Below, piece after piece: positions 1-9,408 of a stretch of DNA of 23,935 nt (positions within the stretch are counted from its first letter, which is position 1; each line of letters begins with the position of its first letter). The stretch comes from CAZEMR01 sp964513465 (GTDB lineage: Bacteria; Bacteroidota; Ignavibacteria; Kapaibacteriales; UBA2268): the NCBI GenBank assembly GCA_964513465.1, contig CAZEMR010000047.1, positions 1 to 23,935 on the forward strand, written 5' to 3'. The position numbers and the translations under genes are program-made. The notes below the pieces were generated by a model. It was not told the DNA's origin, ran no database searches, and saw nothing but the letters and a program-made list of their open reading frames with translations.

Positions 1-1
1 G

Positions 2-985
2 CAGTATGTTTCTCCTACTTGCTTCGGCGGCGTCGCATTTAGCAACTGCACAGCCTTCCCCAGCACGCCTGATGCACACCAGCCGGATTATCGGGTGTGT
101 TCTGACGGATTTCTGGTAAAAAGTAGTTTATGTCGTGCGGCGCCCCCCACGATTACTGCCACCGCTACTTCGGTCTGCGAGGGAGAGCCCGCAACTCTGC
201 CGGCTGGCGAGGGATATGCCGAATACCGTTGGTCGACCGGCGAAGCGGGCCGCTCGATTGAGGTCAGCGAATCGGGCGAATACTGGGTCGAAGTAATAGA
301 TGAGCTTGGCTGCACCTCGCGATCGGAGATTATTCGCATCGAGGTAATCCAGGGCAGCCCGGTGGGGATCATGGCCATGCCCGCAGATTCGGCATTCCGG
401 AGCGTGCCGCCGAATCTGATCTGCCGCGATATCCGTCTGCGAAATCTGACGGATTCTCCGCAGACTCTTGGCTTCGCGGATGTATATTTATCTAATAATA
501 TTAATTTCACTATCCCCGCGGGCCAGCTTCCGATGACGCTCGCCCCCGGCGCACAGGCCGATCTGACAATTTGCTTCTCGGCCGATAAGCAGGGCGAATT
601 GCGCGATACGCTGAATTTATTTATTGCCACCGGCTGCGGCCAACAGGTGCCGCTTTTGGGCTACGGTATTGCCGAGGGGGGCACCGCAGGCAGCAAATGC
701 GGCATGACAATCAGAACCGGATTCCGCGAACTGGAAGTTTTTCCGCGCGTGGAGATTAGCCCCAATCCGGCTTCCGGGAGCGCAGAAATCCGCCTGGCAT
801 TGGCCGAAGAAGATGATTTTTGTAATATTAAAATAATGAACATATTTGGCAAGGTTCTTGATAGAATTGCTTGCAAATCGGGAAACCATATTCTGGATAC
901 CCGGCAATACGACGATGGTGTTTATTTTTTGCATTTTTCGGGCAAAAATTATGCATTTACCCGAAAAATCATTATCATCAAATAG
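2..985 (+). CDS. Secreted protein with Ig-like and ASH-like domains and T9SS C-terminal sorting domain (5' end outside window)
   Basis: The frame is open from base 2 through the TAG at 983-985, giving 327 visible residues. The GTG at 95 is only an internal codon, so I treat the gene as truncated by the window edge. Visible residues about 46-105 look like a PKD/Ig-like module (VCEGEPATL, then YRWSTGE and SGEYWVEVIDELGC). Residues about 108-220 resemble an ASPM/SPD-2/Hydin-type beta domain with the typical LAPGAQADLTICF stretch. The last 75 or so residues match a type A T9SS sorting domain: ISPNPASG, IKIMNIFGKVL, YDDGVYFLHFSG and a basic end, KIIIIK. Such proteins are exported by Sec, cross the outer membrane through T9SS, and are released or attached at the surface. 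Cysteines are frequent, as expected of an extracellular protein. The specific function cannot be told from this C-terminal part. Confidence is high for the sorting domain and moderate for the domain names. Confidence 0.85.
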   Translation, partial: QYVSPTCFGGVAFSNCTAFPSTPDAHQPDYRVCSDGFLVKSSLCRAAPPTITATATSVCEGEPATLPAGEGYAEYRWSTGEAGRSIEVSESGEYWVEVIDELGCTSRSEIIRIEVIQGSPVGIMAMPADSAFRSVPPNLICRDIRLRNLTDSPQTLGFADVYLSNNINFTIPAGQLPMTLAPGAQADLTICFSADKQGELRDTLNLFIATGCGQQVPLLGYGIAEGGTAGSKCGMTIRTGFRELEVFPRVEISPNPASGSAEIRLALAEEDDFCNIKIMNIFGKVLDRIACKSGNHILDTRQYDDGVYFLHFSGKNYAFTRKIIIIK

Positions 986-991
986 TCCATT

Positions 992-1045
992 CAATATGGC
1001 GTCTTCATATTGTCGTGGTTTTCCATATAGTTATGGAAATTTTTT
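992..1045 (+). terminator. Double hairpin with T-run after the T9SS cargo gene
   Basis: Two perfect inverted repeats lie in tandem in the 85-bp gap after the stop codon. The first is CAATATG (992-998) with CATATTG (1006-1012) and a 7-base loop. The second is TTTCCATA (1020-1027) with TATGGAAA (1032-1039) and loop TAGT, followed by six T (1040-1045). The second has the form of an intrinsic terminator, although its stem is AT-rich and hence weak. It would separate the secreted-protein gene from the kinase starting at 1071. Confidence 0.6.
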
Positions 1046-1070
1046 AATTAAAATGAATTAATATTCTGCT

Positions 1071-4000
1071 ATGAATAAACTGAAGCCCGAAGACAAAGCA
1101 ATAATTCTGTCAATCTTATTCGGGGTTGGATTCTGGATTATCGATATCCTCCTGGACAATCAATTATTCTATAGTTCGGAAAGTATTCCCTCCGAAGTAT
1201 TGAACCAGATCTATGCCCACGAAATATATATTAGGTCTTTCGTACTTTCGCTTTTCCTGATTTTCGGCCTCATACTTGCTCGCGTGCTCAAGTCGAGGCG
1301 CTCGCTGCTCGAAAACGCAGAGCGCAGCAAAGAAGAGCTCCACACGATGCTTTACTCAATCGGCGACGCGGTAATCGCTACCGACAACCGCGCCGCAATC
1401 ACCCACATGAATCCCCAGGCCGAGAAAATCACCGGCTGGGATCTCTACGATGCGCGGGGATTGCCTCTCAAGAAAATATTTAATATTATTAACGAGAAAA
1501 CACGCCAGCCGATTGAAAGCCCCGCGGACATCGTGCTGCGCGAGGGCCGACGAGTCAACCTTGCCAATCACACTGTGCTGATTGCCAAAAACGGCCGCGA
1601 AGTCTCGATCGCCGACAGCGGATCGCCAATTTTCGACAACGAGAAAAAAATAATCGGCGTGGTGCTTGTGTTCCGCGACGTCACCGAGGAGCGCCGCCGC
1701 CGCAATCTGATATTCGACCGCGAGGCACGCTATCGCGGCATTATCTCGCACACCACCGACGGCATTTTCCTGAGCGATCAGGAGGGCAAAATCCTGGAAT
1801 GGAACCGCGGCAACGAAGAGATTACCGGCCTGAGCCGAAATGATGTAATCGGAAAGCATTTCTGCGAAATTTTCATAAAATTCGTTCCTCCGGAAAAACG
1901 AACACCCGAATACCAGCGGGAAATTCAAGAAAGGTTCTCCAAAATTCGCAAAGACGTGCAAAACGGCCTGAGGGAATACACTACCGAAGTCGAGCTGCAC
2001 ATGCCCGACGGCAGCATTAAATATATAGAACAGTCAATATTTCTGATACCGCGCAAGGGCGGCAACTGGTTTGGCAATATCTCAACCGATATTACCCGCG
2101 CAAAGCTCCGCGAAAAGGAAATCCGCCAGAGCGAGGAAAAATTCTCAAAGACTTTTGCCCTCAGCCCCGACGCGATTGTTATATCCCGCCTTAGCGACGG
2201 AATGATTATCGAATGCAACCAGGGATTTATTGCCGAATACGGCGCGCCGCGAGAGGTAATTATTGGCAGAACCTCGAAGGAAATACGTTTGTGGAAAAAT
2301 CCCGCGGATCGCGAGAAATATATACATAAGCTGATGGACAAAGGCTTTGTACACGATTTTGTCACCGAAATACTATCTCATAAAAATGAGCTTATTTACG
2401 CTTCGCTATCGGGTACGATTGTCGATTTCAATAACGAAAAATGCGTCGTAACATATTCGCGCAACGTGACCGATCGAATCAACTACGAGCAGGAGCTCGC
2501 CGCCGCCAAGGAAGACCTTGAATTCAAAGTAGAGGAACGCACAGCTGAAATATCGTGGATGAACGAAGAGCTTCGCCGAGAAATAGTCGAGCGCGCAAAA
2601 TATCAGCAGGCATTGCAGCGCAGCGAGGAAAACTACCGCTCGCTGATCGAGCAGATACCGATTGGGGTATACCGCACAACGCTCGACGGCAGGTTTATAC
2701 ACGCCAATCCTGCACTGGCCGATATTCTCGGCTGCGGAAGCGTCGAAGACCTCTACGATATGTCGGTCTATGATTTTTATTTCAGCGGTACTGCGCGCGA
2801 GGAACAGATCCGCCGCCAGCGCGAAAGCTCCGGAGTGGTCACTACCGAGCTTAAGCTGCGCCGCCGCGACAATCGCATAATTTGGGTGATGGACATCGGC
2901 CAGATCAATTTCTCTCCCGAGGGCGACCAGATTATGGACGGAACCATACAGGATATCACCAAGCAGAAAACCATGCACTTTGCGCTCGAGGAGAGCGAAC
3001 GCCGATATCGCTCTTTGTTCGAAAATCTGATGGATATATATTTCCAGATCGATCCGGACGGGGTGCTGATTAATATTTCACCATCGGCAGAAATAATCAC
3101 GGGATACCCCACTTCGGAAATGGTCGGCCACAACCTGCTGGATTTCATCGCCGACCCACAATCGCGCGATGAATTTCTCGGGCTTATCCACGAAAAATCA
3201 ACGATTACCGGATATGTATTCCCTGTGATTTCGGCCTTTGGCAATCGTATTTATTTATCGACGAATGCACATTTTTCGACCGATGAAAAGGGCAATCCTA
3301 CAGCAATCGAAGGCATTGCGCGCGATATTACAACCGAGATTCAGTCGCGCAATCATATCTTCGTTTTGTATGAAATTTCCCGCGCAATTAATTCTACCGA
3401 AAGCCTCGACGAGCTATACAGCTCGATTCATAAATCACTCAGCAAAATAATTGATACGGATAATTTCTTTATCGCATTGTACGACAAACACGAGCGGCTG
3501 ATTTCATTCCCCTACTTTGTCGATCTTTATGATACTGATGTCGAACCAATCAACGTCAACCTGGAAGAATCGCTCACTGCGCGCGTAATCCGCACCGGCG
3601 AGCCAATACTCGCATACCCCGAAGATCTGAGGGATTACCACGACGAAAAAATTCAGAGCATCGGCAAGCCCGCGCTTATCTGGCTCGGAGTGCCGCTGAA
3701 AATTATGGACGAAGTAATCGGCGCAATCGCAGTGCAAAGCTATTCCGATATCGATCTTTACGACCACGAGGATATAGGGTTGCTGCAGTCTGTATCCGAC
3801 CAGATTGCCGTGGCGATCGACCGCAAGCAGTCGGAGCTGGCGCTCAATTTCCAGCTCGAATTTATGCAGAATCTGATCGATACCATCCCAAATCCGGTAT
3901 TTTTCAAAGGCTACGACCGCCGCTATCAGGGCTGCAACAAGGCATTCGAAGATTTTACCGGCTACGATCGCTCGGAGATTATCGGCCGCACTGTGTACGA

Positions 4001-5864
4001 CATTTTCCCCGAATCGCTGGCAAAGGACTACGACCGCTCCGACCGCGAGCTGCTCGACCACAGCCACACCACTCAGTTCGAAAGTAAAATTATAAACAGC
4101 GACAAACAAAGCCGCGACGCAATTTTCTACAAATCATGCTATTTCGACAGCCATGACAATATCGCCGGCGTGGTGGGTATGTTTATCGACATCACCGACC
4201 GTAAGATTGCCGAGCGCCAGCTCAAAGAGGCTCGCGAACAGGCAGAGCTTATCTACCGTGTTACTCCGAGCTGTATATACACTGTAAACAACGAAAATGT
4301 AATCACAAGCTGGAACAAACGCATAGCCGAGCTGACGGGCTATTCCGCCGGCGAGGTAACCGGCCGCGAAGCCGGATTCCTGATACCCGTATCGAGCAGC
4401 CAGTGCCCGTTCACCGACCGCCGTATCGAGAAGCCGCTCTACGCATACGAGCAGAACATCGTCACCCGCGACGGCTCGCTGCGTGTGGTTTCCAAAAATG
4501 TGGACTATCTGCGCAATGCCCAGGGCGAAATAGTCGGCGGAATCATAAGCTTCGAGGATATAAGCGAGCGCAAGCGTATCCAGAACGAGCTCTCATGGCA
4601 GGCCAATCTCAATCTGGCTATAGCCGACCTGTCGAAAGCGATAATCTCGCTCGAATCAATCGGACGAATCTCCGAAATGATTCTTGATCATCTCGCCAGC
4701 GCCACCGATTCCACATTCGGATTCGTCGGCCAGATCGACAACGAGACCGGCCATGTCATTGCCACCGCATATTCCGAGAACGCATTCCCCGACGAATTGC
4801 TCGGCGAGGACGGCGCCCGGCTGACGCATAAGAATCCGCTCTATGCGCTTGTGATCGATCGACGCCGACCGGTGCTTTCGAACAGCGTCGAAGACGAATT
4901 ATGCGATGTGGAGCATATCCAGTGCCGCACCAATCTTGAAAAAGTCGTGCTGGCCCCGGCTATCACCGGCAACCGCCTTCTCGGAATGATTGCAATCGCC
5001 AATCCGCCAAGGGATTACGACAACAAGGATCTCGAGCTAACCGAGCGTATGGCCTCCCTCTATGCAGTTGCCATTCAGCGCGATCTGGCCGAGCGAGAAC
5101 TTAAAAACGCACTCGAAAAAGAACAGGAACTCAACGAGCTCAAATCCAGATTTATCTCGATGGTTTCGCACGAATACCGCACCCCGCTCTCGGCGATTGT
5201 GCTATCGACCGATCTGCTGACCGGCTATGGCGCCAAGATGCCGCCCGAAGAGCAATTGAAGCATTTCCGCAGGATACTCGAATCGGTCAAAACGATGAAC
5301 GGCCTGCTCGACGATATAATTACATTCAACAAAATGGACATCGGCAAGATCGAAGTTCGCCCCGAACTGCTCGATTTTGCTCGATTTTGTTCCAGTATTT
5401 CAAATTCAGTCCAGTTTTTATTTAAAAATAAATGCAGGATCGACTTCCGGATCAATGAAGAAAATATGCTGCTCAAAGTCGATGAAAAATTATTCCGCCA
5501 GATTATTACAAATTTATTGACCAATGCATGCAAATATTCCGAGCGCGACCAGATTATCGATTTCCACGTCGAAATAGGCGAAAACCGGTTGCAGCTTGTG
5601 GTCGCCGACCGCGGCATAGGAATCCCCGAAGATGATAAAGATAAGATGTTCGAACCATTCCATCGCGCGCGCAATGTAGGCACAATCTCTGGCACCGGAC
5701 TCGGGCTCTCGATCGTTAAAAATTCCGTCGAGGCACACGGCGGAGTAGTAGAATTCGAAAGCCGGCAGGGCGAGGGCACACGCTTTACCATCACAGTGCC
5801 ATTCGAAGAAAAACAGCGGCGTAATCCCAAAGAATTGCCCCCGGCGGAGCAAAACCACTCGTAA
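1071..5864 (+). CDS. Giant membrane sensor histidine kinase with multiple PAS and two GAF domains
   Basis: A 1597-residue kinase that senses signals through stacked modules and autophosphorylates a histidine. Two hydrophobic segments (about 11-28 and 53-73) form an N-terminal membrane hairpin. Then come PAS modules at about 84-207, 216-345, 355-470, 518-632 and 640-755, a GAF at 763-917, PAS modules at 925-1045 and 1052-1168, and a second GAF at 1175-1337. A coiled coil (470-515) splits the PAS array and another (1338-1360) leads into HisKA. The phospho-acceptor is H1367 in SHEYRTPL. The ATPase domain has an N box NLLTNACKYS (1481-1490), G1 DRGIGIP (1513-1519) and G2 GTGLGLSIV (1541-1549), so it should be active. 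There is no receiver or output domain, and no response regulator lies nearby, so its partner is encoded elsewhere. It is flanked by hairpins on both sides and is probably transcribed alone. Ligands cannot be inferred; PAS/GAF boundaries are approximate. Confidence 0.95.
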   Translation: MNKLKPEDKAIILSILFGVGFWIIDILLDNQLFYSSESIPSEVLNQIYAHEIYIRSFVLSLFLIFGLILARVLKSRRSLLENAERSKEELHTMLYSIGDAVIATDNRAAITHMNPQAEKITGWDLYDARGLPLKKIFNIINEKTRQPIESPADIVLREGRRVNLANHTVLIAKNGREVSIADSGSPIFDNEKKIIGVVLVFRDVTEERRRRNLIFDREARYRGIISHTTDGIFLSDQEGKILEWNRGNEEITGLSRNDVIGKHFCEIFIKFVPPEKRTPEYQREIQERFSKIRKDVQNGLREYTTEVELHMPDGSIKYIEQSIFLIPRKGGNWFGNISTDITRAKLREKEIRQSEEKFSKTFALSPDAIVISRLSDGMIIECNQGFIAEYGAPREVIIGRTSKEIRLWKNPADREKYIHKLMDKGFVHDFVTEILSHKNELIYASLSGTIVDFNNEKCVVTYSRNVTDRINYEQELAAAKEDLEFKVEERTAEISWMNEELRREIVERAKYQQALQRSEENYRSLIEQIPIGVYRTTLDGRFIHANPALADILGCGSVEDLYDMSVYDFYFSGTAREEQIRRQRESSGVVTTELKLRRRDNRIIWVMDIGQINFSPEGDQIMDGTIQDITKQKTMHFALEESERRYRSLFENLMDIYFQIDPDGVLINISPSAEIITGYPTSEMVGHNLLDFIADPQSRDEFLGLIHEKSTITGYVFPVISAFGNRIYLSTNAHFSTDEKGNPTAIEGIARDITTEIQSRNHIFVLYEISRAINSTESLDELYSSIHKSLSKIIDTDNFFIALYDKHERLISFPYFVDLYDTDVEPINVNLEESLTARVIRTGEPILAYPEDLRDYHDEKIQSIGKPALIWLGVPLKIMDEVIGAIAVQSYSDIDLYDHEDIGLLQSVSDQIAVAIDRKQSELALNFQLEFMQNLIDTIPNPVFFKGYDRRYQGCNKAFEDFTGYDRSEIIGRTVYDIFPESLAKDYDRSDRELLDHSHTTQFESKIINSDKQSRDAIFYKSCYFDSHDNIAGVVGMFIDITDRKIAERQLKEAREQAELIYRVTPSCIYTVNNENVITSWNKRIAELTGYSAGEVTGREAGFLIPVSSSQCPFTDRRIEKPLYAYEQNIVTRDGSLRVVSKNVDYLRNAQGEIVGGIISFEDISERKRIQNELSWQANLNLAIADLSKAIISLESIGRISEMILDHLASATDSTFGFVGQIDNETGHVIATAYSENAFPDELLGEDGARLTHKNPLYALVIDRRRPVLSNSVEDELCDVEHIQCRTNLEKVVLAPAITGNRLLGMIAIANPPRDYDNKDLELTERMASLYAVAIQRDLAERELKNALEKEQELNELKSRFISMVSHEYRTPLSAIVLSTDLLTGYGAKMPPEEQLKHFRRILESVKTMNGLLDDIITFNKMDIGKIEVRPELLDFARFCSSISNSVQFLFKNKCRIDFRINEENMLLKVDEKLFRQIITNLLTNACKYSERDQIIDFHVEIGENRLQLVVADRGIGIPEDDKDKMFEPFHRARNVGTISGTGLGLSIVKNSVEAHGGVVEFESRQGEGTRFTITVPFEEKQRRNPKELPPAEQNHS

Positions 5865-5870
5865 ATACTT

Positions 5871-5900
5871 GGGCGGCCCTGCTGCGGGTCGCCTTATTTA
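5871..5900 (+). terminator. Intrinsic terminator-like hairpin after the giant kinase
   Basis: GGCGGCCC (5872-5879) pairs with GGGTCGCC (5886-5893) around a six-base TGCTGC loop, eight pairs including one G-U. It starts only 8 bases after the kinase stop codon and is followed by the AT-rich TTATTTATATAA. The stem is strong but the T-run is interrupted, so termination is likely rather than certain. Confidence 0.6.
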
Positions 5901-5987
5901 TATAATACCCATGCTATTAGCTTAAAACGCGGCACTACTGCAATCTCACGGCTTTTTCTGCGTTAATTAATTATTTGCTGATATATA

Positions 5988-5999
5988 TTATCGCGATAA
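5988..5999. promoter_or_regulatory. Perfect palindrome TTATCGCGATAA upstream of recA
   Basis: A 12-base perfect palindrome with no spacer lies 22-33 bases before the candidate -7 element at 6021, that is about where an upstream promoter element would sit. Its position suggests an operator controlling recA, perhaps for an SOS repressor, but it matches no LexA box that I know. The functional reading is inference; the symmetry is seen directly. Confidence 0.4.
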
Positions 6000-6020
6000 C
6001 TTTAATCTTATAAATATATT

Positions 6021-6028
6021 TATATTTG
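6021..6028 (+). promoter_or_regulatory. Candidate Bacteroidota-type -7 element for recA
   Basis: TATATTTG fits the TAnnTTTG consensus of the primary Bacteroidota sigma factor exactly, 70 bases before the recA start. No convincing TTG-type -33 element is visible about 19 bases upstream (only ACTTTAAT), and the surroundings are AT-rich, so a chance match is possible. Confidence 0.35.
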
Positions 6029-6098
6029 GCTTCGGCCCGGTTGAGCAAATAAGAATTTAATTAAAATAAATTTTCAGAAAAATCAGAGAGTATATCCT

Positions 6099-7187
<1,089 letters not shown>

Positions 7188-7222
7188 AACTTCAAGGAAT
7201 TTAATAAATATTTAATGCTCGG

Positions 7223-7861
7223 ATGGAGGATGCCAGAACAATTGCAGGCGTTGAATATCGCCGACGCAGCCGTCGCTGCATAGTCGAATTCGACGACGGA
7301 GAACGCATCAAATTCGATATGGATGTGGTGGTCGAATACGCTCTGGCAAAGGGCAGGCGGATAGCGCCGGATGAATTCGCGGAAATATACGGTCGCCAGC
7401 GGACAATCGAGCTTCGCCAGGCGGCATTTAATTACGCAAGCTATAAGCCGCGTACGGAATTCGAAGTGATAAACAAGCTTCGCGAAAAGGGCTTCGAATC
7501 CGACGAGATCGACCGCGCGCTGGGATTTCTTGCGGAATTCAATCTGCTGGACGACGAGGCATACGCTCGAAATTTTGTGAAAAATTATTTACAAAAAAAA
7601 CCATCTGCGCCGCCGAGAATAATTATGGAGCTGCGCCGCCGGGGCATCCCCCGCGATATTGCCGAACTCGCTATCGAAGCGGCCTATCCGGACGGAATCA
7701 AAAGCAATCTCGCGCGCGAAGCCGCCCAAAAGAAAATGCGATCGATCGAGGGCAAACCGCCCGAAAAGCAACGTCGCTCGCTTGCCGGATATTTGCAGCG
7801 GCTGGGATTTGACTGGGGCACTATTAAGGAAATTGAACAGGAGTATTTCGAACGGACATGA
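7223..7861 (+). CDS. recX: Regulatory protein RecX
   Basis: RecX binds RecA filaments and limits their growth, restraining recombination and SOS induction. The 212-residue protein shows the all-helical three-repeat RecX pattern: AAFNYASYKPRTEFEVINKL (67-86), then the EIDRALGFLAEFNLLDDEAYARNFV motif (about 95-119) and the RIIMELRRRGIPRDI motif (132-146). The N-terminal 60 residues form a short beta-rich extension common in Bacteroidota RecX. Its place directly downstream of recA confirms the call. An ATG at 7215 is in another frame, so the ATG at 7223 is used. The stop overlaps the start of the next gene by four bases (ATGA), suggesting translational coupling to an envelope protein gene, an unusual neighbour for recX. 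Confidence 0.93.
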   Translation: MEDARTIAGVEYRRRSRRCIVEFDDGERIKFDMDVVVEYALAKGRRIAPDEFAEIYGRQRTIELRQAAFNYASYKPRTEFEVINKLREKGFESDEIDRALGFLAEFNLLDDEAYARNFVKNYLQKKPSAPPRIIMELRRRGIPRDIAELAIEAAYPDGIKSNLAREAAQKKMRSIEGKPPEKQRRSLAGYLQRLGFDWGTIKEIEQEYFERT

Positions 7862-9408
7862 CAATGAATTTTGCATGGAAAATATTCCGCAGCGCATATA
7901 TATTTATTGCTATATATATATTAATCGCAACGGCTTACACCGCTTCCGCCCAATCCGGCGAAGGCTGCAAGCATCGGCTCGCAGACGCTATAAATTCATA
8001 CCAGCCGGCTATTGTGCCCGTTTGCGATCTGTTTGGCCGCGTGCTCTATTTCGACCGCAAGCTCCACCCCGAAAACACCGACGGCACCCGCGACACCGAC
8101 GAAATCTGGGTATCCAAAAAGCTCGCAGGCCAGGGCTGGAGCGTGCCGCGCCGCATCGACGGGCCGCTCAATACCCCCGGCGCCGATGTCCTTTTCTCGC
8201 TATCGCCCGACGCCGGCTCAGCGCTGGTATATGGCAAATATACCGGCCTGGCGGGCAGCAAAGACCGCGGATTCTCGATCGCCCGCAATATCGACGGCCA
8301 GTGGGACGATCCCCGGCCGCTGGAAATCGAGGATTTCTACAACCTCTCGAGCCAGTTCTATGGCTGCCTCTCTTACGACGGCCGCACGCTCGTGATGGCG
8401 CTCGAACGCCGCGACGGATACGGCCGCATGGATATCTACGTCTCATTTTTTAATAAATATAAAAATAACTGGACCGAACCGCTGAATCTCGGCGACGCGA
8501 TCAACACCGACGGAATCGAAGCAACCGCATGTCTGGCATGGGACAACCGCACGCTATATTTCGCAAGCGGCGGACGCGATGATTCATTCGGCAAAATGGA
8601 TTTATATATGTCGCGCAGGCTCGACGACACCTGGCGCAACTGGAGCAAACCCGTTAACCTCGGCCCGGCGATTAATTCCGAAGGCGACGACTCCGGGCTT
8701 TGGCCGATGGCGCTGGCCGACACCGTGTTTTTCGTATCGCAGGATTCGCTGACCGCCCGCGACGGCATATATATGGGCTGCCTCGCGGATTCGCTGAGGC
8801 CGCTGCCCTATCGCGTAATTTACGGCGATCTGCTGCGCGGCGCCGACAGCATGAAATTTATTGGCGATGTAAAAATCCTCCTCAGCTCCGGCGGCGAGGA
8901 GCTGCAATCGCTTGTGCTCAGCTCAGGCGAATACGCAATAGTCGCACCGGCTGACCGCACTGCTGACCTGCGATTCACAGCCATCGGATATAGGCCGGTG
9001 GAAATTGCCCTCGGCGAAATCGACGCTAAATTACCAGTGATGGAGCGCCGCGATGCGGTGTTCAATCCCGAAAAGCTCGAAAAGGAATTAATAGATAAAT
9101 TATATTTTGATACTGATTCTGTGGAAATTTCGCAGATTTCCAAAAAAAAATTAATTAATAAACTCAAATCTCTGGATAATTATCCGAAAAAGGATTATGT
9201 GATTGTCGGTCACGCAGACCAGCGCGGAGAGGATAAATACAATCTGATACTCTCGATGAAGCGCGCGCAGTCGGTTGGCCGTTACCTGTTGAGCCAGGGC
9301 ATCCCGCTGTCGAATATAAAAATGCAATGGCAGGGCGAGCGCGAACCGGCATCGGACCAGAACAGCCTCAACCGTAGAGTTGAAATATATATATTGAACC
9401 AAAAATGA
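7858..9408 (+). CDS. PD40 beta-propeller / OmpA-domain envelope protein (PorE-like architecture)
   Basis: 516 residues. A signal peptide (about 1-32, ending TASAQS) is followed by WD40-like PD40 repeats at about 55-310, seen as recurring W/I-Y-F-blades such as GRVLYFDRK, RTLYFASGGRDDSFGKMDLY and PVNLGPAINSEGDDSG. A carboxypeptidase-regulatory-like beta domain occupies about 318-395. The end (409-516) is an OmpA/Pal peptidoglycan-binding domain with GHADQRG (D454), NLILSMKRAQSVGRYL and NRRVEI (R507), residues that in this family hold diaminopimelate. The protein should therefore be periplasmic or outer-membrane associated and tethered to the cell wall. PD40-CRD-OmpA is the order in the T9SS component PorE, but the N-terminal TPR part is absent, so it is a relative rather than proven PorE. 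It overlaps recX and the next kinase gene by four bases each. A run of nine A (9142-9150) starts the OmpA domain. Confidence 0.85.
   Translation: MTMNFAWKIFRSAYIFIAIYILIATAYTASAQSGEGCKHRLADAINSYQPAIVPVCDLFGRVLYFDRKLHPENTDGTRDTDEIWVSKKLAGQGWSVPRRIDGPLNTPGADVLFSLSPDAGSALVYGKYTGLAGSKDRGFSIARNIDGQWDDPRPLEIEDFYNLSSQFYGCLSYDGRTLVMALERRDGYGRMDIYVSFFNKYKNNWTEPLNLGDAINTDGIEATACLAWDNRTLYFASGGRDDSFGKMDLYMSRRLDDTWRNWSKPVNLGPAINSEGDDSGLWPMALADTVFFVSQDSLTARDGIYMGCLADSLRPLPYRVIYGDLLRGADSMKFIGDVKILLSSGGEELQSLVLSSGEYAIVAPADRTADLRFTAIGYRPVEIALGEIDAKLPVMERRDAVFNPEKLEKELIDKLYFDTDSVEISQISKKKLINKLKSLDNYPKKDYVIVGHADQRGEDKYNLILSMKRAQSVGRYLLSQGIPLSNIKMQWQGEREPASDQNSLNRRVEIYILNQK

Noticed and set aside
7659..8453. 264-residue open frame crossing the recX/PD40 boundary
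   Set aside because: It is rich in Arg, Ala and Pro, overlaps two real genes and looks like a frame shadow.
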